Part shown: one piece after another, positions 46,861 to 58,502 of the stretch | How positions within the stretch are numbered: position 1 is the stretch's first letter | Layout of the letters: each line of letters begins with the position of its first letter | NCBI GenBank assembly: GCA_009733575.1 | Contig: ML769662.1 | Location: 1-64,000, forward strand | Reading direction: 5' to 3' | Origin: Gymnopus androsaceus JB14 | Taxonomy: Eukaryota > Basidiomycota > Agaricomycetes > Agaricales > Omphalotaceae | Length of the DNA stretch: 64,000 bases | The notes under the pieces: model-generated | Told to the model about the DNA's origin: nothing | Databases searched by the model: none | What the model saw: only the letters and a program-made list of their open reading frames with translations | Made by a program: the position numbers and the translations under genes

Positions 46861-47116
46861 CGTTCTGCTACCCCACATGATGCTAACTTGATGAAACACC
46901 TAAGCAAATACTTTACACTAACTTCGAGTTAGATGTAGTATTTCTTTTGCGGATGAAGGGGAACTGAAGAGGCTTATTGTGCGCTTTTGCTCATTGTTCG
47001 AACTAAGTGATGGTTCTCACGTCACATATAAGGAAGGGTCTGATCCTTTTTGGGACATAGCCGTGACTTTGTCCAACTTTGTACAATACAAAGGGTTACA
47101 AGAAAACTACATCCAT
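46861..47116. other. Intergenic
   Basis: Short gap between the fragment and MYND-1; nothing recognised. Confidence 0.35.
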
Positions 47117-49475
47117 TCATGCTTTACATTTCTTCTTGTGTTCTCCCCAATGCATCTTCTGACACGACACATCACAGTATCTGGATTTGAAGAGTCAGTT
47201 TTAATAACCAAGCAGGCTACAGCTTACGTACCTCGTCTTTGCACAACCCGAACACTTCTTCAACACCGCACTTGGATTGCCGCACCATGAGCAACAATAT
47301 AAAATCGCTTTGCTCATATTCACATTTGGATGCGCAGCCCACTTTTTCGCACAACCACCATCATCCAGCTGCAGGTCGTCCAAGAACTTGGTCAAGTCAT
47401 TCTGAACCTTCTCCGAATCGGGAGAGACGTCAGGCTGTTTAGGACTCTCATCGTTCAACTGTAAGATGACATTGTTCCATTCATCGACGGCAATGGAGAA
47501 TTTGGATACGACAGCCTCTTGAGTGAGGCGCATCTGGGTTCGAGGGATCTTGATCTCGAGCGCGCGGCTGAGGGCATGAGATTGTGCGAGTTGCTGACAG
47601 GATGGCTGGAATGATAGGTTACAATGCTAAAGAGACCACAATTGAGCTGAACCGCACCTGGATTTCCACGAGGTCAACACTGGTATTCGGGTCCTTGAAT
47701 GAGGATCGTAAGCAAGATATTCCAATACAACACATTCCTCATATGTTGATTGTCTGGAGGCGCTTCGGCAACAAAAGTCTTCGAGTCGTTCCATGCGCTC
47801 ATCAAGAACGCAACACCCTCCTCCCACTTTGGATCCTCCTCTGACGAGGCGTCTTCCAGCACCCGCAAGCCCATATCACCCGCATGCTGTACAGCACGTT
47901 GCATGAGCTGAAATCATATAAACGGTGTAGTCTGCTTGGACTTCAAACCCTTCTTGGCCGATCTCAGGCCCACAGTAGTATCCGCCAACATACTCCTCGC
48001 GTAGTAATAGTATGCCATCTCCGGATTTCGAACGAGTCCCTTTTTTGCGACTTCAGCAGCTTCCGGAACACGACCTTTCATGATAAGATACTTGATTTCT
48101 AGCACATCCACTTTATCCACCTCCCCTGGTCCAGCTCTCTGCCGAAGCAGTTTTGCACAATGCGGAAGCGCATCGACATAGGTATGGAATGGCAAACCAG
48201 TGTCAACGCCGGTTTCAATTCTGCCTGTGCGTGGATCTTGTGCTTCAAAGTAACCGTCTGCAATAGAATACTCGGTGCACACAATGAGCTCGGCCAGAGT
48301 CAATCCGAGTTTGTATAGGTCTCGATCTCGTAGAACATCCATCAAGGCACTCTGGAAATCGTGTGCAGCCTTCACTGTGATGAACATCTCTGTACGGAAA
48401 GGGCCATAGTCGGCCAACGCGTCAGCGAGAGGGTCTGGGAGGCGGCGCTGTTGGAAGAAGACCTTGGGGTCAAGATTCCCAAAGTCGAACTCGGCATCCA
48501 ATCAGAAGAGCCTAATGAGCCCGTTTAAGCAAGTAGATCTATTCTCCCATTGTGCGCTGCGCAGACCAGCAATAAGGAAATTGACGGAAGACGGATTTTC
48601 GAGGAAAACTTGAGAGCAATGGAATGCGGAGATGGAAACAAGGCGGGCACCATGTTCGATGAGGAATTTAGGAGCGGTCGGTTTTTTCAGCTGCAATGTT
48701 ACTTGCCTCAAGACACGGGACATATCAATGGTTTTCAAAACGGCAGCTTCAGGCTGGTTCTGTATCTGGGTGTCAATATTGCATTGAATATGAACAAGGA
48801 CATGGCACAATATCCCGATGATGAGCTCGGCGAACATGTCATCCTCGGGGTATTCTTCGAGGAAATCTACGAGCTTTCCAGTGAGTTTCGCCAGATCTAG
48901 AAAGATCTCATCAGACCCATGGTGCGCGACACTCGACAGGGAGCGTAAAGCGATACGTCGAGTTGGGTCATTATCGAGTAATGGAACTAGTTTCGAAAGA
49001 AAACCTATACCGAAAAAAAGTTTCAGATTCTGCTGCCTGCGTATTTCAGATTCACTTGCCTCGTTGGAAGAGTTTTTCTCTCAAGATCGCGTCTGCACAC
49101 ATCTTGGCGTATATTCCGACTATTCCACCCAAGACCCTCGGGTTCCTCGCATACTTTGTGTACGCTCCATCGAGACATTGCCATATTCCATCAAAGTTTG
49201 AATGAACGCATTTCAGTCCGCCTCTGGTGCTTAGATCTTCGGAAATACAGTCAGCTTGAATCTGAGCGAACAATGAACTGGGATTGCTCACCAGGAATTT
49301 TGAAGTAGTTGCACAAAATATCCACGACACGAGCCCATCCTTCTGCGTTATCAATGTCACCCACATACGACTCTGGAGTTAGTGAGGATTCAGAATTATT
49401 TGAAGGTGTTGTATCGGAAACAGTTGTCGGTTTCTTCTTTTTGGGAGCATTTTTCTTGCTTCCTGGTCCAGGCAT
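47117..49475 (-). CDS. Large MYND/helical-repeat protein, MYND-1
   Basis: It starts at ATG 49473-49475 (MPGPGSKKNAPKKKK) and stops at TGA 47117-47119. A Lys-rich N-terminus is followed by about 600 residues of helical-repeat sequence (GIVGIYAKMCADAILREK, LVDFLEEYPEDDMFAELI, DVLEIKYLIMKGRVPEAAEV, WEEGVAFLMSAWNDSKTFVA), reminiscent of ARM/TPR folds. A C-terminal MYND finger closes it: CSWCGNPSAVLKKCSGCAK, an intron, then YCDVSCQKMHWGEHKKKC. All eight zinc ligands are present. An in-frame TGA (48502-48504) interrupts the exon at GLIRLF-stop-LDAEFDF, where the paralogue MYND-2 reads AIVRSFMLSG. Unless that is an error, the product is truncated before the finger. Paralogue at 52001. Confidence 0.7.
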
Positions 49476-50000
49476 TGATGAAGCTTTAGAAGTTTGTGGT
49501 ATAATTTTAAGTAGATGAGTCAATAGATGGGTTAGGTAGCAAGCAGAAACCGTTGTTCTTGCAAGTTCAGGTTGAACCAATTTGGCGCTACTACCAGTAC
49601 TAGGCACTTAAGGCGCTTAATTCCTTTCTTTCCTTGTCGATCTTATCATAAGCTCTTGGCGGAGGGAGGGAGACAAGTAGGAGCAAAGCTCAAAATACAT
49701 AAATACCTCTGCCTTGCGGAGGCTGCGACGAAAGAATTCCAGTTCCGACTCCTCAAACGCCTCGCGCCTCAATTTTGAACTTTTTCCGTCTCGGATTTAC
49801 CCTCGAAGTTGTGTGATTTTTGCGTGTGTTTTGTGAAAATGATGGTTGCAAGACTTGACCTAGAGCCACTGCCGCTGAGAATTTGACGGAACAGTTGAAA
49901 CATCGCAAAAGAAAGAAAAATTTAGAACTTGGCAAGCGCTTACAGTACACAGATGTTCATTCAAGTTCACTACATTTGGGGCACTACTAGACTGGTCCCT
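49476..50000. other. Intergenic between MYND-1 and reductase copy B
   Basis: Contains the octamer GGCGCTTA at 49612-49619, oriented toward MYND-1 and about 140 bp upstream. The last 50 bp resemble the 3' flanks of the other reductase copies (TTCATTCAAGTTCACTACAT). Confidence 0.4.
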
Positions 50001-51258
50001 TCATGCCACGGTATACACCAGCTTCTCCCTACTATACTTTCCATCTCTCATGATCTCAAGACCCTCTTGAATCTGCTCCAGCCCACCCTGCATGTGTCTC
50101 AAACACTGAGTGTTGAACCTGGGATTTCCCTGGCCCTCCTTCCAGTTCTCCAGGATGCGAGGCATGTATTTGGAAACATATTCTAACGCGGCGGCCTTGT
50201 CCTGAGGCATGGCAGGTAGCTTGAGAAAACCACCAAATGTTAGAGCAGACCCAATTTCGGTGAGGACAAGGATGAATTCTACATGGACGTCTTTGCGGCG
50301 GTTTTTGGTCGCTTCGGATACCGGAAGAGCTGTGATAATATTACCTCCACGAGAAGCAGACATAGCATCCTAAATCAATGAAGTAAATTTGGATTCAAAA
50401 GAATCAAGAAATCATACTCACAACACATGCGTCTGTGCTTCCATTCTCACAAACAGTATCCAATCCGTAGATAATACCTTCTTCGCCAGTGGCAGCCTGG
50501 ATCTGCTTCATTACATCCGTAGCTTTGTAGTCGAAGCAAGCCTCTGCACCAAGAGCTTTGAGCTCTTCATGTGCCGCTACACTCGCCGTCACAAAAACTT
50601 TCAAACCTGAGAGTACTGCAAGTTGTACAGCGTGGTGCCCAACAGCGGTAGATCCACCCCAAATTAGGATAGATTCGCGGCTGGGGTTTGGGCTGAAGGG
50701 TTTGGGGATGTTCAGACGCATGTAGAAGGCTTGTACGGCGGTAAGGTGAGGGACAGGGAAGGATGCGGCTTCTTCGTAGGTCATAGACTTGGGAAGTTTG
50801 AAGCAAACGGCTGCGACGAAACGCACATATTCCGAGTAAGCGCCATTATTGGTTTGGAAAGAGCCTCCAAAACTTATTCATGTTCAAGACTTGAGAAATG
50901 AAAGCACAAACAAGAAGCTCACGTAAATCCAGAGGCACGATTGCCTACTTGCAAGTGCTTTACAGCGGAGCCAATTTTGACTACATCGCCTGCAGCATCA
51001 CAGCCAGCGATAGTTCCAGGTTTGCCGAATGGTCCTATAGCATGCTTCCAGTCAGTGGGATTCAACCCAACTGCACGGACACGGATCTGGCAAATGAGAG
51101 ATTAGTATGAGAGCAATAAAGTGAAGGCTACCTACGATGATCTGATCCTCAGGAAGATTCTTCACCAAGTCCTGTGATGCAAAAGGAATCTCGATGACCT
51201 TGAGGGTCTTGTCTGGCTGGATCTGGAGCGCTTCAATAGTTTCGGGTAAGGAGGCCAT
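50001..51258 (-). CDS. TOXD-like medium-chain reductase, copy B
   Basis: The best-preserved copy. It starts at ATG 51256-51258 (MASLPETIEALQIQPDKTLK) and stops at TGA 50001-50003. Exon 2 has RVRAVGLNPTDWKHAIGP and TIAGCDAAGDVV, the usual GroES-like domain of the family. Exon 3 has FGGSFQTNNGAYSEYVRFV, YEEAASFPVPHLTAVQAFYM and the NADPH-binding GGSTAVGHHAVQLAVLSGLK, then YGLDTVCENGSTDACV. The last exon runs from SASRGGNIITALPV to GKYSREKLVYTVA. Four exons with short introns, about 350 residues. The Zn-ligand cysteines of classical alcohol dehydrogenases are absent, so it is a zinc-free NADPH oxidoreductase; substrate unknown. Three paralogues (A, C, D) are nearby. Confidence 0.85.
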
Positions 51259-52000
51259 TGATGATAATTAGAGGGCATTCGAAAGAAGGTCTCTTTATAT
51301 TGCAGTCAGAATGAATTGATGATAAAGGTTGTCCAGCAATTACTGAGCTGTGACCGAAGCCATTACAAAGCTCGCAAGTATCGATTGGTAACTAGCGACT
51401 TTAGATGTGTCGGGATACCGCGCCCACAATGATAGACGCCAGGTGTTCCTCTATGCAATTCCAGTCGATGAGTATTGAGCACTTTCTTGAGAACCTCAGC
51501 AAGATTGATCGCGTCAATCATCAAGAATAGGATCGGTTTGGATGCAAGCATAGACAAACGAGTTACTAGTGCGATGAGTCGATGATAAACAACCGCCTGT
51601 TGGGGTCTGCTTCGTACTACTGTACCATCTAGGGTGTTCTCTGATGTACGCTCAGGCCCGAGAGTGCTTTGTCAGTGCTGTAAGTGCATTCCAGATACAA
51701 GAAATACCGAAATGATCCGTATCGCACACCCAGCTATTTCGTAGCAGCTTCTTGCATTGGTCCTTGCGACCTACATAGGTTACTCCAGCGTTCTTGCACC
51801 CCAGTGCCCGTCAGTACACTGCGGATGTACTCCACCTTTTATCACCTATTTATTCCTGCTTCTCTCACATGCAGTCTCCCTCATTTATAATTTCATTCAT
51901 CGCTTGAGCTTAAATCCATATTTTGATACAACCTGTCAATCGCGTTAAGTATTCAGGAAGTCGAAGATTCCAAAAAAAAAAAAAACTTACAGATATCGAT
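51259..52000. repeat. Flank of copy B, repeated beside copy A
   Basis: 51259-51610 matches 40104-40470. Further on, CTCAGGCCCGAGAGTGCTTT and CAGTGCCCGTCAGTACACTG also recur beside copy A (about 40590 and 40660). A run of 13 A lies near 51973. No gene. Confidence 0.55.
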
Positions 52001-54253
52001 TTATTTAGTCTTACACTGTTTCTTATGCTCTGACCAATGCAATTTCTGGCACTGACTATCGCAATATCTGTGAATTGGCACAAAATTCAGTCGCATCCTT
52101 TTGTAATAATATCCACCTCACCTGGCATCCCCGCATCCTGAACATTTTCTGAGAACGGCCGAGGGATTGTGACAATACGTACATCTCTTGAGCCATATAT
52201 CCTGAATATCAACATCGGGTTTAGACCCTGCCGAGCATTTGAAAGTCTCCCCAAGGCTCATATCACTCAACCAAAGGGCGAGCTCGTCTGTGGCTGCCTT
52301 AGAGAACTCTGCAGCAGGAACCTGCTCATCAAGCCGTTCGTCCATCGATTGGATACCTTCTCCCCAATCCCATTCGGCATCTTTAAAGAGCCTTACAATC
52401 ATCTTCGCTGCCCCACGACCTTCGGTTTGCAAAATCTGCGCTTTCAAATAGTTGCTGATATCTTCAGATAGTTCGAGTTTTTTCATCGCACGCTGTTTTA
52501 GGGAGTTATTTCATGAAGATCAGTCATAGCAGGATTCTGAAACTTACCTGAACTAGCTGCAGGTTAGCGTTAGGTCCCTCTAATGTAAGCGTCAACATGA
52601 TATTCCAATACAACACTGTCTTCAAGTGTATACTGTCTGGGGGAGCTTCCTTGATATAGGTCCTGGAATCTTCCAGGGCACTCATTAGAAACGCGACTGC
52701 CTCTTCCCACATCAACCGTCTATGTCCCTCAACTTGATGGAAATAACTGATGCCTAGAAATGCAGCCAAATCGACAGCACAATACAGCAGCTGGAATTTC
52801 ATGAAAGTATTGATGTGCTTGCATTTCAAGCCTTTCTTTGCCGCGCGAAGCCCATCTTCAGAGTTTGGGAGAATGCTAATGGCGTAGTATGTGTAGGGAG
52901 AATTTGGGTTTCGTAACAAGCATTGTTGAGACTTCAATGAGATCTCATCCCAGCGCTGATGCATGACCAGATATTTTAGCTCCACGATATCTGCCCTATC
53001 CATATCGCCTGGACTGCCTTTTGCACGCAACGCATTCACACAAAGAGGAATGACTTCCTTGAGTGGGAGTTCGGGATAATCGGGCAGGGAATATTCCGTT
53101 TGAAGAACGAATTCCGCATACTTGATGCCTAGAACATAGTAGTCACGATGCTGAAGGGCTGCTTCTACTACGTTCATAATTTCCTGAAAGGTTTCGCGCT
53201 GCTGGTAGCTCTGCAATCGGTAAATACCATACTTGTTGAAAGCTGCGAGGATATGTGATGGGACGTGGTGTTCTTTCGAGAGCAGCTGGTCAAGTTGGTC
53301 AATATCCATCTGCGCTCGATCGACAACACCAGAAAGCATAAACGACCGGACTATCGCGCCCAAACAAAATCCGCGTATCCCCCAATCCTTGCTTTTCAGC
53401 CCAGCCACAAGGAATTTATCCAGCTCGGGCTCGGAGCGGAATGTGCATTCGGACAGTGTAGCGAGGAAGCGTGTATCAATTGTATACCGTGGTTGATTAA
53501 GGTTTTGTCTGCGTAGGGCTGTCGCAGATGGAAGATTGTCTGCTTCAGGATGGTTCTCATGTCCAAGGAACAATGGATATCTGGCATCTCAGGACCTTCG
53601 ATGGGCCCGTTAACGGCAGCAGAGACAGAGTGAGATACGACAGTGATGATGAGCTTGGCTGTCAGAGGCTCGTCAGGATAGTCAAGGAGGGTTTGGACAA
53701 GTTCCAGTGTATATTGGGCGACTTCGGCGTGCATTTTCGAGCCACCGTGGTGACTAACATTGACCAACGTACTGAGGACTTTGTTTCGACAAGCGTCTCT
53801 TTTGAGCAGAGGAAACAATCGAGCAAGTAGACCTTGATATCCATGAGTTTCATCCACAGAAAGACAAGACTGAGAAGCATACCTTTTTCAACAAACTTGT
53901 TTCTGAGCAGAGAATCTTCGTAAATTTGCGTATAAATGCCGATTATACCTCTGACGATTCTGTCGTGTTGCTCATATTCCTGTAAAGCTTTGTCTAGTCG
54001 GCAATAGATGTCATCTGCATGGGAGTAAATCTTTTTGAGCCCACTTGTCGTCGAGATATCTGAAGCCAAATCTTCATCAATAACTGAACAAAGGATGCGA
54101 GATGATTAAATATTAAGTACCTGGTATCCGGAGTCGATTGCGTATTATTTCTACGGCATTCTTCCAACTTCCTGCGTGGGCTACATCTCCTGGGAAATCC
54201 CTTGGGGAGATATTAGTAGCAGATGAAGTTCTTTTGCTCTTGCCTTTAGGCAT
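52001..54253 (-). CDS. Large MYND/helical-repeat protein, MYND-2
   Basis: Paralogue of MYND-1. It starts at ATG 54251-54253 (MPKGKSKRTSSATNISPRD) and stops at TAA 52001-52003. After the second exon (SHADDIYCRLDKALQEYEQH) comes LLARLFPLLKRDACRNKVLS, LELVQTLLDYPDEPLTAKLI, and LDKFLVAGLKSKDWGIRGFC. Then follow SFMLSGVVDRAQMDIDQLD, DIVELKYLVMHQRWDEISLK, a long helical stretch and the finger CTYCHNPSAVLRKCSGCGDA, an intron, then YCDSQCQKLHWSEHKKQCK. Zinc ligands are complete. Near 53440-53460 the frame slips from HCPNAH to FRSEPELDK, as if one base were missing. Fragments of this gene lie at 40845 and 46590. MYND fingers recruit partners; the actual role is unknown. Confidence 0.72.
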
Positions 54254-55491
54254 GGCTTGTGGTCAAAGAAGAAATGTGGGATTTTCATATTGATGAGTTC
54301 CGAATCTTGTGATTATCAGAGGCAAGGAAGAATCCAGTGTTGTGATTCATAACTAGTAACTAGGAGGGGAGTACCATACATTTGACTTCGTCTATGATGA
54401 TAGAAAATAAAAACCTGAATGAACTAACTCAAGTCGCGCGTTAAGCGCCTGAATAGACGCCCACACTTATAAAGCCAATTTGAAATTTATCTTTCTTTCC
54501 AACCACCAGCAGACCGAAAACCGCGATACTCGTTCCACACAGGACTCTTTATGGTCCATCCTCGCGATTGGGTCAAGATCTGAGGATATATGCTCCCTTG
54601 ATTGGCTTTAGCTGAGCCTGGCTATAATTTTCTCAAGCCCAACGATGCTCTTGCCAGACCCGAGGATTTTCGTCTCGTTGCGGAAGGAGGGAGAATGGCT
54701 TGGACTTGTCGTGGAGATTGGGTGGCTGTAGTCGACGAGTACGTTTCCCGTTGTCCCACCTCTTTTTGCATGCCACAGTGCTCTTCTTCAGCGGAGCACA
54801 GGGATGGCTAGCTTAAGCAGCCTCCTGTGTGTTTATCATCAACATCGTCAAGTCACCAAATCTCTTTGGCCAGCCATGTGCTGGCTTGACATGAGTCATG
54901 GCAATTAGCCATGACCCATGAACCTGCTTTTCGAGTACGGATGGATTGCTCTGGTCAATCACCCGAAAGAATTGCGCGTTTAATATGCAGAACGGACCAT
55001 AAGTAACCTGCAGGTCGAAGACCTATAGGTTATTTTTTGGTTAACCGACTGGAGCGATGTTTGATCAGGTATACGAGGAGGGACGGGTTATTGTTTTTCG
55101 TGTCGGCTTCAGTCATCCTTCAGTGCACTTCGCGGTGCACAGTTGTTGCCTCGTCTCGCGAACAAGTTGACGATTGTGAAACTTGATTCAGACTATTCTT
55201 GGTCTGCGGTGTTCAATTTTTTCCTCGTCGTTCTCTTTTCGAAGAGATGCTATGTACGTACGCAGTTAAAGTTAAAAATGTCATTATACCTGCTCAACAA
55301 CGCTGGTACTTTTCTTGAATCACTCCATGAGAAACGCGTACAAGGAAGCGGGAGAAAAGTTGCACGAGATGCCTTCCGCCCCAACACGGAAGCTGTACAA
55401 TTTTCTCGTACATACTAAAATCAGGCTCTGGTGCGATGGGAAGAGAAGTTCATTTCAAGTTCACCACACTCTGGGCACTACGCTAGTCTCT
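54254..55491. other. Intergenic; second half repeated at 57950-58500
   Basis: TAAGCGCC lies at 54442-54449. A frame at 54602-54811 reads EDFRLVAEGGRMAWTCRGDW and may be a gene fragment I cannot name. From about 54925 the DNA matches the region before copy D (CTTCAGTGCACTTCGCGGTG, AACTTGATTCAGACT), including a small hairpin TGCAC-TTCGCG-GTGCA near 55125. Confidence 0.5.
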
Positions 55492-56798
55492 TCATGCCAC
55501 AGTATACACCAGCTTCTCCCTACTATACTTCCCATCTCTCATGATCTCAAGACCCTCATGGATCTGCTCCAACCCACCTTGCATGTGTCTCAAACGCTGA
55601 GTATTGAACTTGGGAGTTCCCTCGCCCTCCTTCCAGTTCTCCAGGATACGAGGCATATATTCGGAAACGTATTCCAATGTGGCGGCCTTGTCTTGAGGCA
55701 TGGCAGGTAGCTCGAGAAACCCGCCCAATGTTAGAGCAGATCCAATTTGGGTGTAGACGAGGATGAGTTCTACATGGACGTCTTTGCGGCGGTTTTTGGT
55801 GGCTTCGAATTCTACATGGACGTCTTTGCGGCGGTTTTCGATGGCTTCGGATACCGTATGAACAAGAGTGATAATGTTACCTCCACGAGAAGTAGACATA
55901 GCGTCCTAGATCAATGGAGTAAGTGTAGTGTCAAGGAAATCAAGAAATCATACTCACAACACACACATCCGTGCTTCCCTTCTCACAAACGGTATCCAAT
56001 CCGTAGATAATACCTTCCTCACCAGCGGCAGCCTGGATCTGCTTCGCTACACCAGGAGCTTTATAGTCGAAGCAAGCCTCTGCACCGAGAACCTTGAGCT
56101 CTTCATGTGCCGCTACACTCGCCGTCACAAAAACTTTCAAACCTGAGAGTACCGCAAGTTGTACAGCGTGATGCCCGACGGCGGTAGATCCACCCCAAAT
56201 TAGGATAGATTCGCGTTTGGGGCTCGGGCTGAGGGGTTTGGGGATGTTCAGGCGCATGTAGAAGGCTTGGACAGCGGTAAGGTGAGGGATAGGAAAGGAT
56301 GCGGCTTCTTCGTAGGTCATAGACTTGGGAAGTTTGAAGCAAACGGCTGCGACGAAACGCACATATTCCGAGTAAGCACCATTATTGGTTTGGAAAGAGC
56401 CTCCAAAACTTATTCATATTTAAGACTTGAGAAATGAAAGCACAAAGAAAAAGCTCACGTAAATCCAGAGGCACGATCGCCTACTTGCAAGTGCTTTACA
56501 GCGGAGCCAATTTTGACTACATCGCCTGCAGCATCACAACCAGCAATGGTTCCAGGTTTACGGCCAAGTGGTCCCATAGCATGCTTCCAGTCACTTGGAT
56601 TCAACCCAACTGCACGAACACGGATCTGGCAAATGAGAGATTAGTATGAGAGCAGTAAAGTTGAAGGCCACCTACGATGATCTGATCCTCAGGAAGGTTC
56701 TTCACCAAATTCTGTGATGCGAAAGGAATTTCGATGACCTTGAGCGTCTTGTCCAACTGGATCTGGAGCGCTTTAATTGTTTCGGGTAAGGAGGCCAT
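55492..56798 (-). CDS. TOXD-like medium-chain reductase, copy C
   Basis: Same four-exon layout as copy B. It starts at ATG 56796-56798 and stops at TGA 55492-55494. Exon 2 reads NPSDWKHAMGPLGRKPGT, with one residue more than copy B. The Rossmann block GGSTAVGHHAVQLAVLSG is intact. In the last exon a 42-bp segment (about 55768-55851) is present twice, so ENRRKDVHVEFEATKNRRKD replaces the single NRRKDVHVE of the other copies: 14 added residues, in frame. All joins keep frame, so a product is possible, but the insertion may disturb folding. Confidence 0.8.
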
Positions 56799-58502
56799 TG
56801 ATGATAATTAGAGGGCATTTTGAAGGTCTCTTTAAATCGTAGTTGGAATAGATTGAGAATAAAGGTTGTCCAAAAACGACTGAGCTGTGACCGAAGCCAT
56901 TACAAAGCTCACAAGTATCGATTGGTAACCAGTGACTCTAGATATGTCGGGATACCGCGCTCACAAAGATAGATGCCAGACGTTCCTCCAGTATCAAGAG
57001 ATTCCAGTCGCTGAGCGCTGAGCACTTTCTTGAGAGCCTGAGCAAGATTGATCGCGTCGGTTGTCAAGAATAGGATCAGTTTAGATGCAAGCATCAAGAA
57101 CTATTAGTACGATGCATGATAAACAAACCATCTGGGGTCTGCTTTGTACCACTGTACCATCTACTCTAAGGCGTTCTCCGCCTACTACCCGGCTTGTTCA
57201 CTAATGTGAGCTTGGGCCCGAGAACGCTTTGTCAGTCTGTAAGGACAAGAAATTAGACTCGTTCCCGTCGGCTGTAGTGACGGTCCGTTTTTTCCAGTCC
57301 TAAAACGCGGGATTATCCCGACTCGAAGTTATATTGAATTTATAATCATTTTAGCGATATTACGAGTGCGGAGGGAAGGAAGGTTTATTAAACGGCTGAA
57401 CGCCGGTTCTAGAGCATCCGGTGGGCAAACACCATGGGCTCCCGCTGGCCGAAAGGACGAGCTCACAGCTGACACAGCGTGCCGCTGCTGTAGACTCGGA
57501 TCCCGACGGTTCTACTTCATTAAATGTAATCGGTATACACAATAACAATTCATAGCTTGTACTTCCAAATCTACAACAGCCTCCTAGTACAGATCTCTGA
57601 GCCTCAGACCTCCATTTCAAGTCACCCGGAGTGGAGCCTGGATTTTTCACAAGATCTGGAAGCAGGTTTATGGAGGTCAAGGAGTAAGCTGCTTTCTGCT
57701 CCTGTCTGTTGATTTGCGTCATAGATCTCGTATTGTTTATCATACGCCGTCAAGAGTGCCCAAGAGTTTTTCATTGACTCTGACTCCGAGAGCGAGTAGA
57801 TTATGTGGGTTCAATGTAGTTAATAGCTATCATGACCTTTTGTTGCACACTGTTAATCACCTAGTCTTTCTCTAAAGGCTGCAGAAACTACTGCCTTGGA
57901 TTAGTAGATGTATTTTTTTTAGCTCTTTATAGCTTTTCGAGTATGGATAGATTGACCAATGGCCAATCACCAGAAAGAATTGCATGTTTGATACGCAGAA
58001 TGGACCATAAGTGCCTATGGGTTATTTTTGGGAGATTCCTCAACCAACGTTGGAGCGGTGTTTGATCAGGTATACGAGGGAGGGACGGGTTATTGTTTTC
58101 GTGTCAGCTTCTGCCATCCTTCAGTGCACTTCGCGGTGCACAGTTGCGGCCTCGTCTCGCGAACGAGTTGACGATTGTGAAACTTGATTCAGACTGTTCT
58201 TGGTATGCGGTGTTCAATTTTACCTCGTCGTTCTCTTTTCGAAGAGATGCTCTGTATGTATGTAGTTAAAGATAAATTCAAAAGAGATGACATTATGATT
58301 ACACCTAAGTACTCAACAACGCTGATACTTTTCTCGAATCACTCCATGAGAAACGGCGTACAAGGTGGGAGAAAAGTTGCACGAGACGCCTTCCAACCCA
58401 ACACGGAAGCTGCACAATTTCAATTTCAATATCAGGCTCTGGTGCGATGGGAAGAGAAGTTCATTTCAAGTTCACTACATTTTGGGCACTACGCTAGTCT
58501 CT
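56799..58502. other. Intergenic between copies C and D
   Basis: 56799-57120 is the shared reductase 5' flank. 57950-58500 repeats 54925-55490. Between them (57240-57900) a 127-residue minus-strand frame (57360-57743) has no recognisable motif. No transposon ends were seen. Confidence 0.5.

Noticed and set aside
54602..54811. Plus-strand ORF reading EDFRLVAEGGRMAWTC
   Set aside because: Protein-like for about 50 residues but without flanking exons or a known family; mentioned only in the intergenic entry.
57360..57743. 127-residue minus-strand ORF between reductase copies C and D
   Set aside because: No conserved motif, no splice partners, and composition like non-coding DNA; not called as a gene.
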